A stretch of 64,000 bases of DNA, taken from NCBI GenBank assembly GCA_026826555.1, contig JAKSZT010053883.1, forward strand, positions 32,655,282-32,719,281. Reading direction: 5' to 3'. This document shows, piece after piece, positions 1 to 11,520 of the stretch. Made by a program: the position numbers and the translations under genes. This stretch comes from Tolypeutes matacus (taxonomy: Eukaryota > Chordata > Mammalia > Cingulata > Chlamyphoridae). The notes beneath the pieces are model-generated. The model was not told where the DNA came from. It made no database searches and worked only from the letters and a program-made list of their open reading frames with translations. The stretch's first letter is position 1, and every line of letters begins with the position of its first letter.

Positions 1-1155
1 CAAGTTTTCAGTCCTTAGTGTCGATAGTTTGACACTGTCAAATATTCCATCCTTCTTGAAAGTTTCTCCTTTTCTAACCTTTTGTGACCTCATCCTCTCC
101 TGATTTTCTTCCTACCTCATTTATAGGTGTTTATCCTCCTTTACTGTCCTTTTAAAAAGGTTCTTTCTAGGTTTCTACATAGTTTCTACATAGTTGGGTG
201 ATCTTATTCATACTTATGGCTTCAACTGCTGTGCCAGAACTCTCTCCTGTGCTCCAGACACTTGTCTCTGAGTACTGGAGAACTTCTTTTGGATATCTTA
301 TATGCATCGTTTACTCAACATGTTCCTAACTGAATCCTTCATCTTCAACCTGATAAACCTGCTTTTCTCTCTCCTATTCATTTATTTAAGGTACTACCTT
401 CTACCCAGTCACACTGAGAATCTTCCCTCTCTTGGACCATTCACCCCACCCCACCTTAAATAAGACAGTGATCAGATATCATATATTCTACTACAAATCT
501 GAATACCTTCCTTTATTCCCATCCCCAATACTACTTTCTTAGTTTGGATTCTATATTTTCAACATATTACTGTTAGAGTGTCCTAACTGGTCCCCTCTTG
601 TTCTGTATTGATCCTGTTCTTTTCACTACTGCCAGAATGCTCTTTCTAAAAGTAAAATCTGGTCATGTCACTTCCAAGCTTTAAACCCCTTCAATGGCTT
701 TCCATTGCCTTTAGGGTGAAATCTGACTTCTTTAGCATAGCATGCAAAAGCCTTCATGTCCTGCCATCATTCTCCCAAATGTACCCTACATTCTAGCCAT
801 GTTAAACTATTTTAAGCTCCTTAAATGCATCATGTTCTCTCATATTTCCTCTGTTTCCTGTCTCCAGCACTCCTGTTCCTATCAATCTAATTCTCTCTAT
901 CCCTTGAGGTCCCAATTCAAGCATCACTTTCTTTAGGAAACTTTCCATAGGCATCCAGGCTTCCTCTTCTATATGCCCCAGGTGCCTTTGTCAGTATCAG
1001 TTGTACTATATTATGCTGTTGGTTTACTTGCCTCCCTCCCTAGATTGTAAGCTGCTTGAGGAAAGAGACTGAGCTTTTCCTCAATGTTCTACAAATATGT
1101 CACAGAATAGGCAATAAAAAAGTGCTTGCTGAATGGATGAATGATTGAATGAGGT
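1..1155 (+). repeat. L2 LINE fragment (3' part)
   Basis: Degraded L2. The pyrimidine-rich 3' region includes a stretch like the L2 end: a 'TAGATTGTAAGCTGCTTGAGG' type block near 1043, then AATAAA-like text and the GAATGGATGAATGATTGAATGA tail near 1130-1155. The plus orientation follows from this tail being at the right. Open frames inside it are too short and broken to encode reverse transcriptase. The left end runs off the window. Confidence 0.8.
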
Positions 1156-1320
1156 TATATGTGGTCATTTGCAGTGCTGGGATCAGGATTCATAACTTCA
1201 AATTCTTGGCTTTTAAAATAACACATTCACATAATTGAATATTCAGAAAAATACAAAACTAAATGCAGTGAAAAATATCTCTCATATCCCTGAAGGCAAT
1301 CAGTATTATCAGTTTCTCTT

Positions 1321-1410
1321 TTTTTTTTAACCGGGAGGTACCAGGGATCGAACCCCGGTCTCTCCATATGGTAGACGGACGCCGAACCTCTTGAGCCACA
1401 TCCATTTCCC
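1321..1410 (-). repeat. DAS-type SINE, flanked by 14-bp TSD
   Basis: Poly(T) then the reverse complement of the tRNA-like head (GGTACCAGGGATCGAACCCC is the complement of the B box). A perfect TSD, TATCAGTTTCTCTT, lies at 1307-1320 and 1411-1424. Short monomer without the long tail region. Confidence 0.9.
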
Positions 1411-1424
1411 TATCAGTTTCTCTT

Positions 1425-4400
1425 AGAAGTGGAATTGTTGAGTCAAAGAGTATGCATACTTGTACATTTGATGGATAGTTTGATCCGTTGTATTCCCTTA
1501 AAATTTTTTAAATAAATATTTCAAACATATAGATAAATACAGATAATACCATAGCAGATGCATATAACCCACTACTTACTAAACGGATAATGACACTTTT
1601 GTTGAGGTTCTGCCTATTAGGCACTTTTAGCACCTCCTTAACATTGTGATGTGCTCCCGCAGAATTTTACCTTAGACTCAAGAATAATAAGTTTCTCAGA
1701 ACCCATACCTTGCCATCCGGGAGTCACTACCACATGTCATCTTGGGCTTTCTTTTTTAATATAACCTCATTGTTAGTAAAAGTCAGCTTCAGAGGAAAAT
1801 TCCATTATGCCATTTTTAGTATCTGGGATCTGATTTCTCAAAAATGTTTATTTTATCTCCTTCCTCTGCTCAGAAACAACAAAGAAATGCTACTAGAAGT
1901 TGGGGTATTTTGGAAACTTATTTTGCGGGTGGAAGGGCCCAGGTGAATTGAGCCAGGCACTTTTCTTCCCTCAGGTTTGTCCAAATAACTAAATGTGGTT
2001 CTTGTTAGCAGGTGCTTTGCTTTAGCTAACTTGGAGGTGCAGTTATGTCTTCTGGGTCCTGGTGGGGTTGAATGAGAAAAACTCTTCTTAAAGGATGAGG
2101 GAAGCTGTTGATCTTTGTTATATTTTGATGCTTTTGACTGTTTCATTGTGCTCTTGTTGAAATAAATTTCCTTCCCTCCCATCTGGTTGCTCAAGGGCTA
2201 TAAACCCATTCCAGTGGCAGGTGACTCTTGTCTCTGATCTTTTTCTTAGGTCCTCAGAATGCCCATCAGTGAGGCTTTTGGATTATTTCATGGTTTTACA
2301 GACTGAGGAGGGAAACCTTAGTTTCGGGTGGGGCTAGAATGTCAGGTACTGTAGATGTAGATTCACTGTAAGAGCAGACATTTGTGGCTTTCCTCACAAT
2401 TGCTCAGTGCTTTCTTACCTTGTTTGATCCTGTAGTATTATGTAACCACTGTAGGGAGGAGAGGACTCATAGGATTCATCCATTTCTCCACGGACCACAC
2501 AGCCAAAAAGAAAAGGATTAAGGAGAGTATGCCCATTTGGAGCCTTGTTGCCAGACCTGAATTTAATTCCCTTTAAAGCTGATCTTGGTCTTGCTATTTC
2601 AGTACTCTCTAAGTATGAGGTCTGACTTCTTTTGTCTTCTGTTCCTCAGCCCTGCAGAGGCAGGTTTGGCCCTGGGCACCACCCTTTCTTCAGATGGTAA
2701 ACTCATTTTCTCTCTAGCAGACCAGAGGGACTAGGTGTAATTCAAACCCTCTCTCCATTAGACACTGTTGCCAGGGGAAGACAATGATGAAAGTGATCTT
2801 CCCTGTTCCCTGAATAGGACCATGAACCTGGCACATGGTTTTGTTACTGGCTTCTTCTTAAGTGCCTGGAGAAATTTTGCTGTCTCCCTGGGTCAGCAGC
2901 TGCTTTGGGGTAACAGTGGTAACTGGCTGTCAGGTTGTTCGTTCTACTTCAAAGACAATTGATATATTTAGATGAGGAGTGTTACCTTTTGCATCCCTAA
3001 ACCTCTTGTCTTCAGGTTCATCTGGAAAGTGAGCAGTTGAAAGTCAAGATGTGCCTTTACTTTAGTTGGCTATTTGATGACCCCATGATCTTCATAATTC
3101 CGAATCTGAGGTGATAGTGCCATTTCTTTTTTTCTCCTGCTTTCTATCATTAGACTCCGACTTCTGTGTTCCTGAGACCTAGTGTCAGTGCCTGATGTGT
3201 GATAAGTGGGTAACAAACACACGTAGAACGAATACTTGAATGAATTTCTTAACATTTGAGTGAATTCCTTAATCTGGCTGTTCAAGTTTAGTTTCTCTGA
3301 CCCTGATATAAGGGTACCCTGTGGAAGGAGTACCTTTGCTTTTAGAAGAAGGATTGCTTCTAAGGAATTATGGAAGGTTGATTTCTAGAGGAGTTTTGGA
3401 AAGCTGTGGGAACTCCAAGACAGGGCTTCTTGTTCTCTCCTCATTGGCCTAGAATTTCCTCCTCAGTTATAACTCTTTCCTGGTGGACTTTCGTTCCTGT
3501 TTCATGAGGAGTGATATCCCGAGTCTGACTCAGGTCTTCATTTCACCTGAGGTTTGGTGTCCCCAAGCCCACTGTGGAACATGACAGGAATTCCTTTTTA
3601 ACAGTCACCCTGTCACTATAGAGTCAGAAGCCCTAAGGATCACACCTCATGCACTGTAATCTGGACTTCCTGGCTTTTGGAAACAGCAGAGCTTTTTGTT
3701 TTTTCCCTTTGTCAGCAGCTGGCCAGAGTGCCTATTAGACTGCCAGATACTGAGCCTTTCACATTTGGCTGTCTCTGTCTACCATTATTATTATTTAGGG
3801 GCAGAATCTCTCTTATCATCTGAGGTTATATCTCGCTATTCTTTGTTGGAAGATAAAAGATGAACAGCTGTGAAGAGCATATATAGGAATTGGGCTATGG
3901 TGTTTTGAAATGCTCTGATTCTAGGGAAAGGTCCATGGTCCCCCAGACCACAGCACCCTCTCTAATCTGCCCCCACCCTCACACCCCCTCCCCTTGCTCT
4001 CTGGAGCTGCATGTTGGAAGCATCACTCCATAATTCCAAACATCCTTGTTTCTGTTTAATTTTTTTATCAGATAAAATGTTACTAAACAGTTTCAGTGGT
4101 GAAACACAGAGGAAATGACAAACTAGCATGTGTTGTCTTTTAAATGCACTTAGTTCAAGTAGCTATTTTAAAAATCAGTTGTTCCTGCTGTTGGATTCTT
4201 GTTGTCTAGGCTACTTTCCTCCTTTGGGGGCAGGGAGGATCTCTGAATAGAATTTTACAGCAGCATTAAAGGAAGAGGACCCAGCTTTTCTCTTCCTTTA
4301 CACTTTATTCTTTTCAGCACTTATATTCAGAGTGCACTATGTTAACTGCTTTCGAATCATGACACAGAAGAGTGCTTAGAGATCATATCAGGGGCTCTTT

Positions 4401-6199
4401 ACCTGTGCTTCTTTGATATCTCTTGAATTGTAAACAAAAGTTTATATATAGGTGCCTTTTTCTAGGGAAAGTGTGGTTAGTTTTCATCAGATTCTCACTA
4501 GAGTTTATGACCTAAGAAAGGTTAAAAATGAGCATTTCATGGAAATGTGGGACACCTGCTCACAAAGGTAGTTAGTGGCAAAGTTGGAACTCAAGTTAGA
4601 CTTTGGGATTCAGGCCTCTTGACTCTACAACAAGAGTTCTTTCCACTATACTGTATTATTCATACTCTTCCTGCAGAAATATATGGAATAACTCTAGGAA
4701 AACAGATGCACATGATCTGCACTATTATTTAATAACTAGCTTAGTAATGTCTGCCTTTCTCAGAAAGTCCACAGCCTTATTTCATAGATGGGGGAGTCCA
4801 AAGCTCTGAAAGCCAGGGTCTGTTGGAATAGGTGACTTCAGATATACTGTGAATTCTAACAGTTGTGCATACTAGAATCTATAGTTGTCTCTTTTTTTTT
4901 TTTTTTACTGTATCCTACTGTTTAACCCATGCTAAGCATTAAGCATTAAACTCCTTTTTTTAAACTGATTTATCTTGCTCATTAAATTGTTCTTTGAGAA
5001 AAGGAACCATGTATTTGTGTTCCCTGTGACTCCCAATACTCAAATATATACAAAGTGGCAGGCTACCTTGCTGGTACAGTCAACTGATTAGAAGGCCCAA
5101 GCTCAGGTTGGTTATTTTTGTTATTGTTCCCTTTCTATTATCATAGCAGCTATTAAAATTATTTAGCCCAGTATTTTCAGGTGGGTGTACTCTCTTTTCT
5201 CTGTTTTCATAATGCTGGCTATACAGTTTTCCTCACCTGCATCCAACTTGCTTAATTGGGAGTTTTATGAAACACATTTGGCATATTGTGAATTCTATCC
5301 TAGGTCACTGAATTATAGCCTGTGTGTCAGGTTGCTCTGAAAAACTCAGGACTTAGGATCTCAAGTCTTATGAGGGGTTGTCCAGTGAAGTCTGACTTGG
5401 TTAGTTGTTTGTGGGTTTCTAGGATGCCTTAGATGTGGCTTTCATGGTAAGATGAGCAAGAGTACCAAGCCTAGATTTGGAAAACTTTAGGTTTTTCCTA
5501 TACGATCTCATTGGCCTGATAAGTGACTTTTGAATCGATTTTTTAGCCTTCGTTAAATCTGTAAATGAAAAATTTTAGTTGCTTTTATAGAAACATTTTC
5601 AAAAGATGAATATAATAATACAGATTAACCACTTTGAGTACCTTATAAAAAGATGCTATAGAAATTTTCTCCTTAGATATCTCAGAAGATCCTGCCCCCA
5701 TGAATTGTTATGCTTTTAGCACTTAGGGAATGGGGCTTAACAGTTTCTTCTTCTCCCTGCCTTGGACTGTATTAATATGCAATGTCTCCTCTGTTGTGTA
5801 TTTCTGTCTATAAACATGTCTTCTGTAAGGAGAGTGCAGAGTTGTTTGTTTGTGTTGTAAAACCTGTTCCATTGCCATGTGGTATTTGCCTAAGAGCTCC
5901 TGTTGTGGTGACATCCTTGTGGTGAGTGTGGCCCTTTAAAGATTGCATTCTCAGATTTTAGATGAGCCCCTAATGGTTGTCCTGAAACACATGTAAGCCT
6001 TTATCTCCAATGTTTAAGCAAGAAGAGCACTGGAGCCCCAGCTGGAGACTGGAGAGAGGGTGGCAGATGATAGGCAGGGGCTGTTGTGGTCTCGTGGCTC
6101 ATTTGCACAAAGGAGGGGCTGGCTTCTCCCGGAGGAATTTCTGCTCACTGCAGCAAATGAGAACTCACGAAGGGCTGTAAAGTAATGAGGCCTCTGTGG
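1425..6199. other. Unique, intergenic or intronic DNA
   Basis: Mostly single-copy AT-rich sequence with no frame longer than about 110 codons and no convincing exon. The exception is a MIR piece at 4545-4655. A T-run at 4892-4907 has no SINE body attached. The part from about 6020 is richer in GC and leads into the promoter candidate. Confidence 0.6.
4545..4655 (-). repeat. MIR fragment
   Basis: The reverse complement reads like the MIR core: a 'GACTC..GAATCCC' stretch, then 'TTTGCCACTAACTACCTTTGTG'-like text. This matches the 'tgccacttactagctgtgtg' part of MIR. Strongly diverged. Confidence 0.6.
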
Positions 6200-6215
6200 T
6201 GACGTCACTTATAAA
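6200..6215 (+). promoter_or_regulatory. CRE + TATA box core promoter candidate
   Basis: A perfect palindromic cAMP-response element TGACGTCA (6200-6207) is separated by two bases from TATAAA (6210-6215). TSS would be expected about 25-30 bases downstream, near 6236-6245. A full CRE contains a CpG and is rarely retained by chance in AT-rich, CpG-poor DNA. Promoters with a CRE directly against a TATA box are known for cAMP/CREB targets and for CREM-driven spermatid genes. Assigning either class here is inference. The flanking 6020-6420 is free of recognisable repeats. Confidence 0.5.
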
Positions 6216-6237
6216 TGTGGTCAAAGTCCAGTTCTTG

Positions 6238-6367
6238 GGGGCTGGTAGCTGTGGGAGTAGAGATCAGTCCAGTAGAGATCAGCCGGTTTGCTCGCTTTTA
6301 CTTCTCAGCTGTCACAGCATCATGGTGCCTACTTCCAGCCACTGAATCAACACAGCTGTGCCGAGGC
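6238..6367 (+). other. Candidate 5' UTR of exon 1 with a short upstream ORF
   Basis: This is the stretch between the expected TSS and the proposed start codon. It holds one upstream ATG (6322) opening an 8-codon frame that stops at 6343-6345, before the main ATG at 6368. The main frame itself is open back to 6215, so no in-frame stop fixes the start. I chose 6368 because it has a purine at -3 and the upstream in-frame ATG (6215) overlaps the TATA box. Confidence 0.35.
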
Positions 6368-6419
6368 ATGAACGCTTACAAGTACCAGAAGTTCCTGGAG
6401 GGACTCAACAACCTTAGAG
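6368..6419 (+). CDS. Candidate first coding exon, unidentified protein
   Basis: ATG at 6368-6370 (G at -3) opens a frame reading MNAYKYQKFLEGLNNLR followed by one leftover G. A donor GAG|GTATTA follows at 6419/6420, so the exon ends in phase 1. It sits about 130 bases downstream of the expected start of a CRE/TATA promoter. The peptide is hydrophilic, with Tyr and Lys clustered at the N-terminus and no signal peptide. I do not recognise the family. The leftover G joins in phase to the GC that opens the 20546-20577 exon, creating Gly. Without splicing the frame reads on into the intron and ends near 6469. Weak point: the donor is only moderately good (GTATTA). A non-coding first exon or a chance frame remains possible. 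Confidence 0.4.
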
Positions 6420-6929
6420 GTATTAAAAGGTTTCAGGCTCCCTGCCTTTTATCCTTGCTGATTGTGTGAACACTTATTGTTGTATAGGATTTTTACCTTC
6501 CACCAACCTCTACGGGTTTAGAAAGTCCTCCTACTCTAAGCTGGCCAAATTTTTGTGTGTTTAGGTAATTACACAGAAGGAATAGAGTTTATAAATGCGA
6601 TCATGGGTGAGTAGGAGGGAATCCCCTCGGGTTCTTCAGCAGCAGCCTGTTCTTTCTTGAATTGGCCACTAAGAATTGCCCACCAAGAATTGCCCCTTGC
6701 TCTCTTAAGCTCTGCAGAGCTCAGGGCACTCCTTGTTTTCTTTGAGGCAACCAGGCAGTGTGGGTGGAAGGCTCATGCCATTGAGCCCTGCAGCCTTACC
6801 TGGGTGTAGCTAGCTAGGTTCTTGGGCTGGGTTTTCCTGTTGCTATGTCCACATTGAGTCAGAAGTCAGAATCCTATCTGGGGAGTCAGGGGAAAGCAGT
6901 AGGGAATGCAGGCTGACAGTCCATAGATG

Positions 6930-7104
6930 CCCCCCCCCACCCCCCATGGCTCCCTTGTCTACCTGCTTGTTGTTTCCGTTCATTGTCCACTCACTGTGTC
7001 TGCTTGTTGTGTCCCCTCGTTTTCTTTAGGAGGCACTGGGAACTGAACCCAGGACCTCCCATGTGGGAGGTGGGCACCCAACTGCTTGAGCCATATACTT
7101 TCCT
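6930..7104 (-). repeat. DAS-type SINE
   Basis: C-rich end, 'TTAGGAGGCACTGGGAACTGAACCC' type head complement and a terminal 'TTGAGCCATA' mark a minus-strand tRNA-like SINE. The T-rich tail is replaced by a C-run at 6931-6952. No clear TSD. Confidence 0.75.
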
Positions 7105-7266
7105 ATAGCTGCTTTTGTAAAGGGTACATCAATGACTTTAAAGGAGACAACTTTTTAGTAAAATAATATTTAAAGTGGAAAGTGTTTTCTTTGCATCATT
7201 GGTGAACTCTACACTGACCATAGATGAGAAGAATGCACTCAAATGTGATGATGCAAGACTCTTTTG

Positions 7267-7751
7267 GCTTTTTTTTTTTTTTTTTTTTAAAGATTTATTT
7301 ATTTCTCCCCACCCCCTCATTGTTTACACTTGCTGTGTGCTGTGTCTTTAGGAGGCACTGAGAGCTGAACCTGGGACCTCCAATGTGGAAGGGAGGTGCT
7401 AATCGCTTGAGCCACCTCCGTCACCTCCGTTCCCTGCTTTGTTGTGTCTTTCATTATGTTTTTTCTTCTTGTGTTTCTTGTTGTGTCAGCTTGATGTGCC
7501 TGCCCGTTGCATCAGCTTCTTGTCTTGCTTGTTTTTTCTTTAGGAGGCACTGGGAACCTCTGCTCCCTGCTTTGTTGTGTCTCATTATATTTTTCTCCTT
7601 GTGTCTCTTGTTGCGTCATCTTGTTGTGTCAGTTTGCTGCACCTGCCCTCATGTCAGCTTGCTGTCTTCTTTAGGAGGCACCAGGAACCTGAACCATGGA
7701 CCTCCCATGTGGTAGGTGGGAGCTTAGTCACCTGAGCCACATCTGCTTCCT
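7267..7751 (-). repeat. Composite (multimeric) DAS-type SINE
   Basis: Poly(T) at 7267-7288, then AAAGATTTATTTATTT, followed by three successive head-like units (GGAGGCACTG or close variants near 7351, 7543 and 7674). Spacers resemble one another (TTGTTGTGTC motifs). The last unit ends in GAGCCACATCTGCTTCC, the usual 5' end in reverse. All open frames across it are SINE-derived. Confidence 0.8.
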
Positions 7752-8086
7752 TCTTTTTGTCTTTTAAGGATGAAGATGAATGAAATCTTTTTACTCCCCT
7801 ATCCCCCCCCCCCCCGCCCATAGGTGATTTTATTTCTAGATGCTGGAGAAGGTGCTCACACCATTCCTCTTTTATCAGCAGTCAGAATTCTGGATCCAGA
7901 GCAACCATAGAGTGTGGAGAAGTGGGTGGATGTAGAGGGAAGAAAGGGATAAAATGGGCTTCTTTATGGATGAAAGGAGTGGTAAAATGGGATGGGATGG
8001 GCAGGAAGTCTGGACTCCCTTCCTGCCAGGGTACCTAGATATTTTACTTTCATCATGTGTTATAAAAATTCTGTATGTAAGGGAAC

Positions 8087-8087
8087 G

Positions 8088-8127
<40 letters not shown>

Positions 8128-8128
8128 G
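8087..8128. repeat. (TA)n(CA)n microsatellite
   Basis: About 9 TA units run directly into about 12 CA units. Confidence 0.95.
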
Positions 8129-9599
8129 AGATGTATATACCTTTGTATACTATAAAGCATAGTTCTATTGACCTCTAAGTTCTTTCTTCTCTCTCCCCAC
8201 TCCATACGTATATTTTTTCCCAGAATTTCTGACAGCTAGAGCCATTTCCTTTTAGGTTCAGGACTCTGCAAGTTCATCACATATCAGATGGGTTTTAGCA
8301 AGAATGAGACATATTAACTGTTGCTCTAACTTCCCCATCAACAGCAGGAGCCATTACCCTCTTTTGTTTGCAAAACTCATGGCAGGATTATAAAATTTAA
8401 TTAACTTGCATACTCCTTCAGCAGATGAAAAGGCTCAGAATAGAAATCCCAGGCCATTCCTTGGATACTAAGCTTTTTACTGTAGTTTTCTCCCTATTAT
8501 CCTTATCTTCATTCTTTTGATAAAAGTTGCTAAGGCTTTCTCAAGATAGGTGATAGATAGAAACTATGACATTTACTTGTCCATAGAATTAGAGAATATA
8601 ACTTATTCTTTCTGGTTCCCCTTTGTGTCAATGGCTTGGATGAGCAGTTAACTGTACTAGAGGCTAAGGCCTATGTGAATAAGGTTTAGCAGTGACCACA
8701 GGAGATTCCTGAGATTCTCTGGAGACCACAAAAGTCATCTTAAAACTCTATCACACTCGGCTGTATGTACTTCAGGAACAAAGTTCATGTATGACCAGAG
8801 GGGGAAGGAAATGCTTCTTGTTTTCCTTGCATAAAACATGCATGTAAAAGGAATTCTTTTTTCACTCTCTAAATATTAGTTGTTTTGGCCCCCAGTTTCT
8901 TCTAACTGTCCTGACTTTCTTATTGGGGCTACTAGAACAAACAGTTCTTGATTTGATCCTCTCAGAGGTTTGAAATTATAGGGTTATTTCTAGTTTTGGA
9001 AGAGGTTATATTGAAACTAACCTGTCAATCATTTATTTTCTAACCCACCAATAAAGTTTTGTGTGTGTGTGTTTTTTTCCTTTGACCAGTCTGTACCTAT
9101 TGCTAGAAATGAATGAATAATAGACTAGATGAATGAATAATAGACTAGATGTACCTGTCATGGAGAGTGTCCTGTATGGGACTTCAATCAGAGAAGATAA
9201 GAGACCACAGCAACTCCCTCTCCATTCTTCCCACGCCAGACACTGGGGCTCTTCTCCAAGTAATTTTTGGCTCTATACCTCTTAAGGTGGACTCAGAAGC
9301 ATTTATTGTCCTGGGCATTAAATGGGAGGCTAGATATGCTTAGTTCAGTGCCTAGTAACTGGTCATAATACACCAAATGTCAGTTCTGCCTTTTCTTGCT
9401 CCCTCCCTTTCCAGAAACTTCTTTGAATCACAGTGAGTCCTTATGCTTGCTTTGATCTGAACTTGTACCACAGGATGAGCTGGACCAGGACACATTCTTG
9501 TTGGGAAGTTGTAGCATTAGTTACTCATCCACATGTTTGACTTTAGGTCTTGATCTCACCATAGGATATTTGATGACTGAGACTGGAAGATAACAGGAG

Positions 9600-9730
9600 T
9601 GATAATAGTAATAATGAGAAGCACTCTGTAAATGTTAGTTATGTACCAGACACTGTTTTAAGTACTTTACATATATTAATCCATATAGCCCTTATAACAA
9701 CTCCATGAAATAGTTCATGTATAGTGGAAT
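9600..9730 (-). repeat. MIR fragment (3' part)
   Basis: Text such as ACCAGACACTGTTTTAAGTA and CTTATAACAACTCCATGA is the reverse complement of the MIR 3' half ('tcatggagttgttataagg...agtgtctggta'). Confidence 0.6.
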
Positions 9731-10857
9731 ACCCAAAACTTGACTGGCCTGAGAAAATGGGGTTCAGCTGTCTGTGTGTGTGTTAAAGAGATTACAGTGC
9801 CTGGGAGTATAATAGCCAAGGTGGCTAATGTTATTGGGCTGCTATTTGTTGCTGGTGACCATGTGAAATAGGAAAGAATACCCACATCTGACCAAGTGTA
9901 TGTGTGATATGCACTTACACTTCTCTGAGGGAAAGCAGCAGTATGGTGCTTTGGAGTGAGGGTGATAGGTCTTTTTTCTTGATACTACCCCCCTCCTCCC
10001 TTGCACTGCATCCTATTTTCTAATTCTACATTTACTGTTATTCAGTAATAGTCTTTAATGGTGTACAACGTATAACACAATTTCTCTTGGTCATCTAAGG
10101 AAAGTGTCTGGGATTTTCACTTCCAGAATCTTAGCCTTTACAGGTTGGAGAGCTTCCTGGAAAGAGGCCATGTAGTTGTTTTGATTTAGTCCTTATAATT
10201 ATTTCTGGAATGTTATTATAGGTCGTAGATAAATATTCCCCCAACTCTAGGCTGCCATGCAGATTATTAGATACAAACCATAGCCTAGGTTGAGTTGCCA
10301 GTTTTACCCACTGTGTTCCCTGATCATGGTGAAGAGCTACTTCCCTTCTGCATTTCCCCTGTATCTTTATTTTTTTCCCAGAAGGGCTAACAGAAAAAGG
10401 TAATTGACTCCCCTCTTCATTTAGTTACTGACATTTGCTTTTTCTGAATAGTTCAGCTTACAACCATTCCTCCATCTGATGGGTAACTATTGAAGGGAAC
10501 CCACTGGAGAAGAGAGATATAGAAGTTCTTTTAAGTTCTGGTCCCCGATTTCCTGTGAATCTTTGGTTCTTTGACACTGGGATTGGGGTACAGTATATTC
10601 ATTGCTGCTGTTTCTTCTGGAAGGCTTTAACAAAACCATAGCTATTGAGATGATTTCTGTTCAGATGGATGCCTCCCATGGGTATGACAGGCTGAACTGT
10701 TGGCCCAAGTCCTGCTCTTTGGTAGAGTTCAGGCCAGAGCAATGATTGGTGATTGGGATTAATTAAGTAGGCAGAAAGGTAGGTGAGGTGGAGTGATGAG
10801 AAAGTGGTTCTCTTGCCTATGCTAATAAAACTTTGTGTTAGGACTGTGAGGAAATGG

Positions 10858-10954
10858 CTTTTTTTTTTTTTTTTTTAGGAGGTATTGGGGATTTAACCCA
10901 GGACCTTGTGCGTGTGAAGCAGGTGCTCAACCACTGTGCTACACCTGCTCCCCA
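10858..10954 (-). repeat. Older tRNA-Ala-like SINE
   Basis: Poly(T) then a diverged head. The reverse complement reads GGTGTAGCACAGTGGTTGAG, then CCTGGGTTAAATCCCC, i.e. an A box and a B box close to tRNA-Ala. Its sequence differs from the commoner 'GGCTGTGGCTCAAT' heads, so it is probably an older subfamily. Confidence 0.8.
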
Positions 10955-11267
10955 AGAAATATATTCTAAACATACCAATGTACTTTCACCCAACTCTTCC
11001 TTTATGTATATTGTACTGTTTTGCCTAGAACATCATTATCTTTTTTCTCATTGTACTAAATTTCTACTTATCTTTTAGTGTCTAATTCAACTCTCACTTT
11101 CCCCCTTAGTTTTTTGGTTTTTGCTTTTCATTTCTAAATAAAATTATTTTCTCTTCCTAATCTGTGTTGCCATAGCACTTCAAATATATATTTTTAGAGC
11201 AAACCACATGTTAGAGTTATTTAATTAAGCATTTGATTTTCCTACTAGTCTTTACTCTTTGGGCAAG

Positions 11268-11415
11268 TTTTCTCTAATTTATGTAAGCCTCAGTTTCCTC
11301 ATTTGTAAAATGGGCATGATAATAGAGCCTACCTCACAAGGTGGTGTGAGGATTAAATGAGATATGTAACGTCTGGCACAGAGTAAGAGCCCAGTAAATG
11401 CTCCCTATTACTGTT
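11268..11415 (+). repeat. MIR fragment
   Basis: Classic plus-strand MIR core: CCTCAGTTTCCTCATTTGTA, AAAATGGGCATGATAATAG, GAGGATTAAATGAGATATG, and the AGTAAATGCTCCCTATTA end. Confidence 0.85.
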
Positions 11416-11520
11416 GTAAAAGGTAGGAACTCTGTCTTATTTATCCTTGTATCTCTTTGACCTAGCATAGTGCCTGGCATATATTAAGCATGAAATAAAC
11501 ATTTGAAGAATTGAATTGAA
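11416..11520 (+). repeat. L2 3' end
   Basis: The 'CTCTGTCTTATTTATCCTTG' to 'AGTGCCTGGCATATATTAAG' stretch and the GAAATAAACATTTGAAGAAT tail are typical of the L2 3' terminus. Confidence 0.7.

Larger units (their letters stand above)
7752..10857. other. Unique intron-like DNA
   Basis: No gene-length frame and no clear transposon except a diverged MIR (9600-9730). It includes a C-run (7803-7816) and a TA/CA microsatellite. A splice-like 18-nt pair at 9415-9432 and another at 10382-10399 are discussed under findings. Confidence 0.55.
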
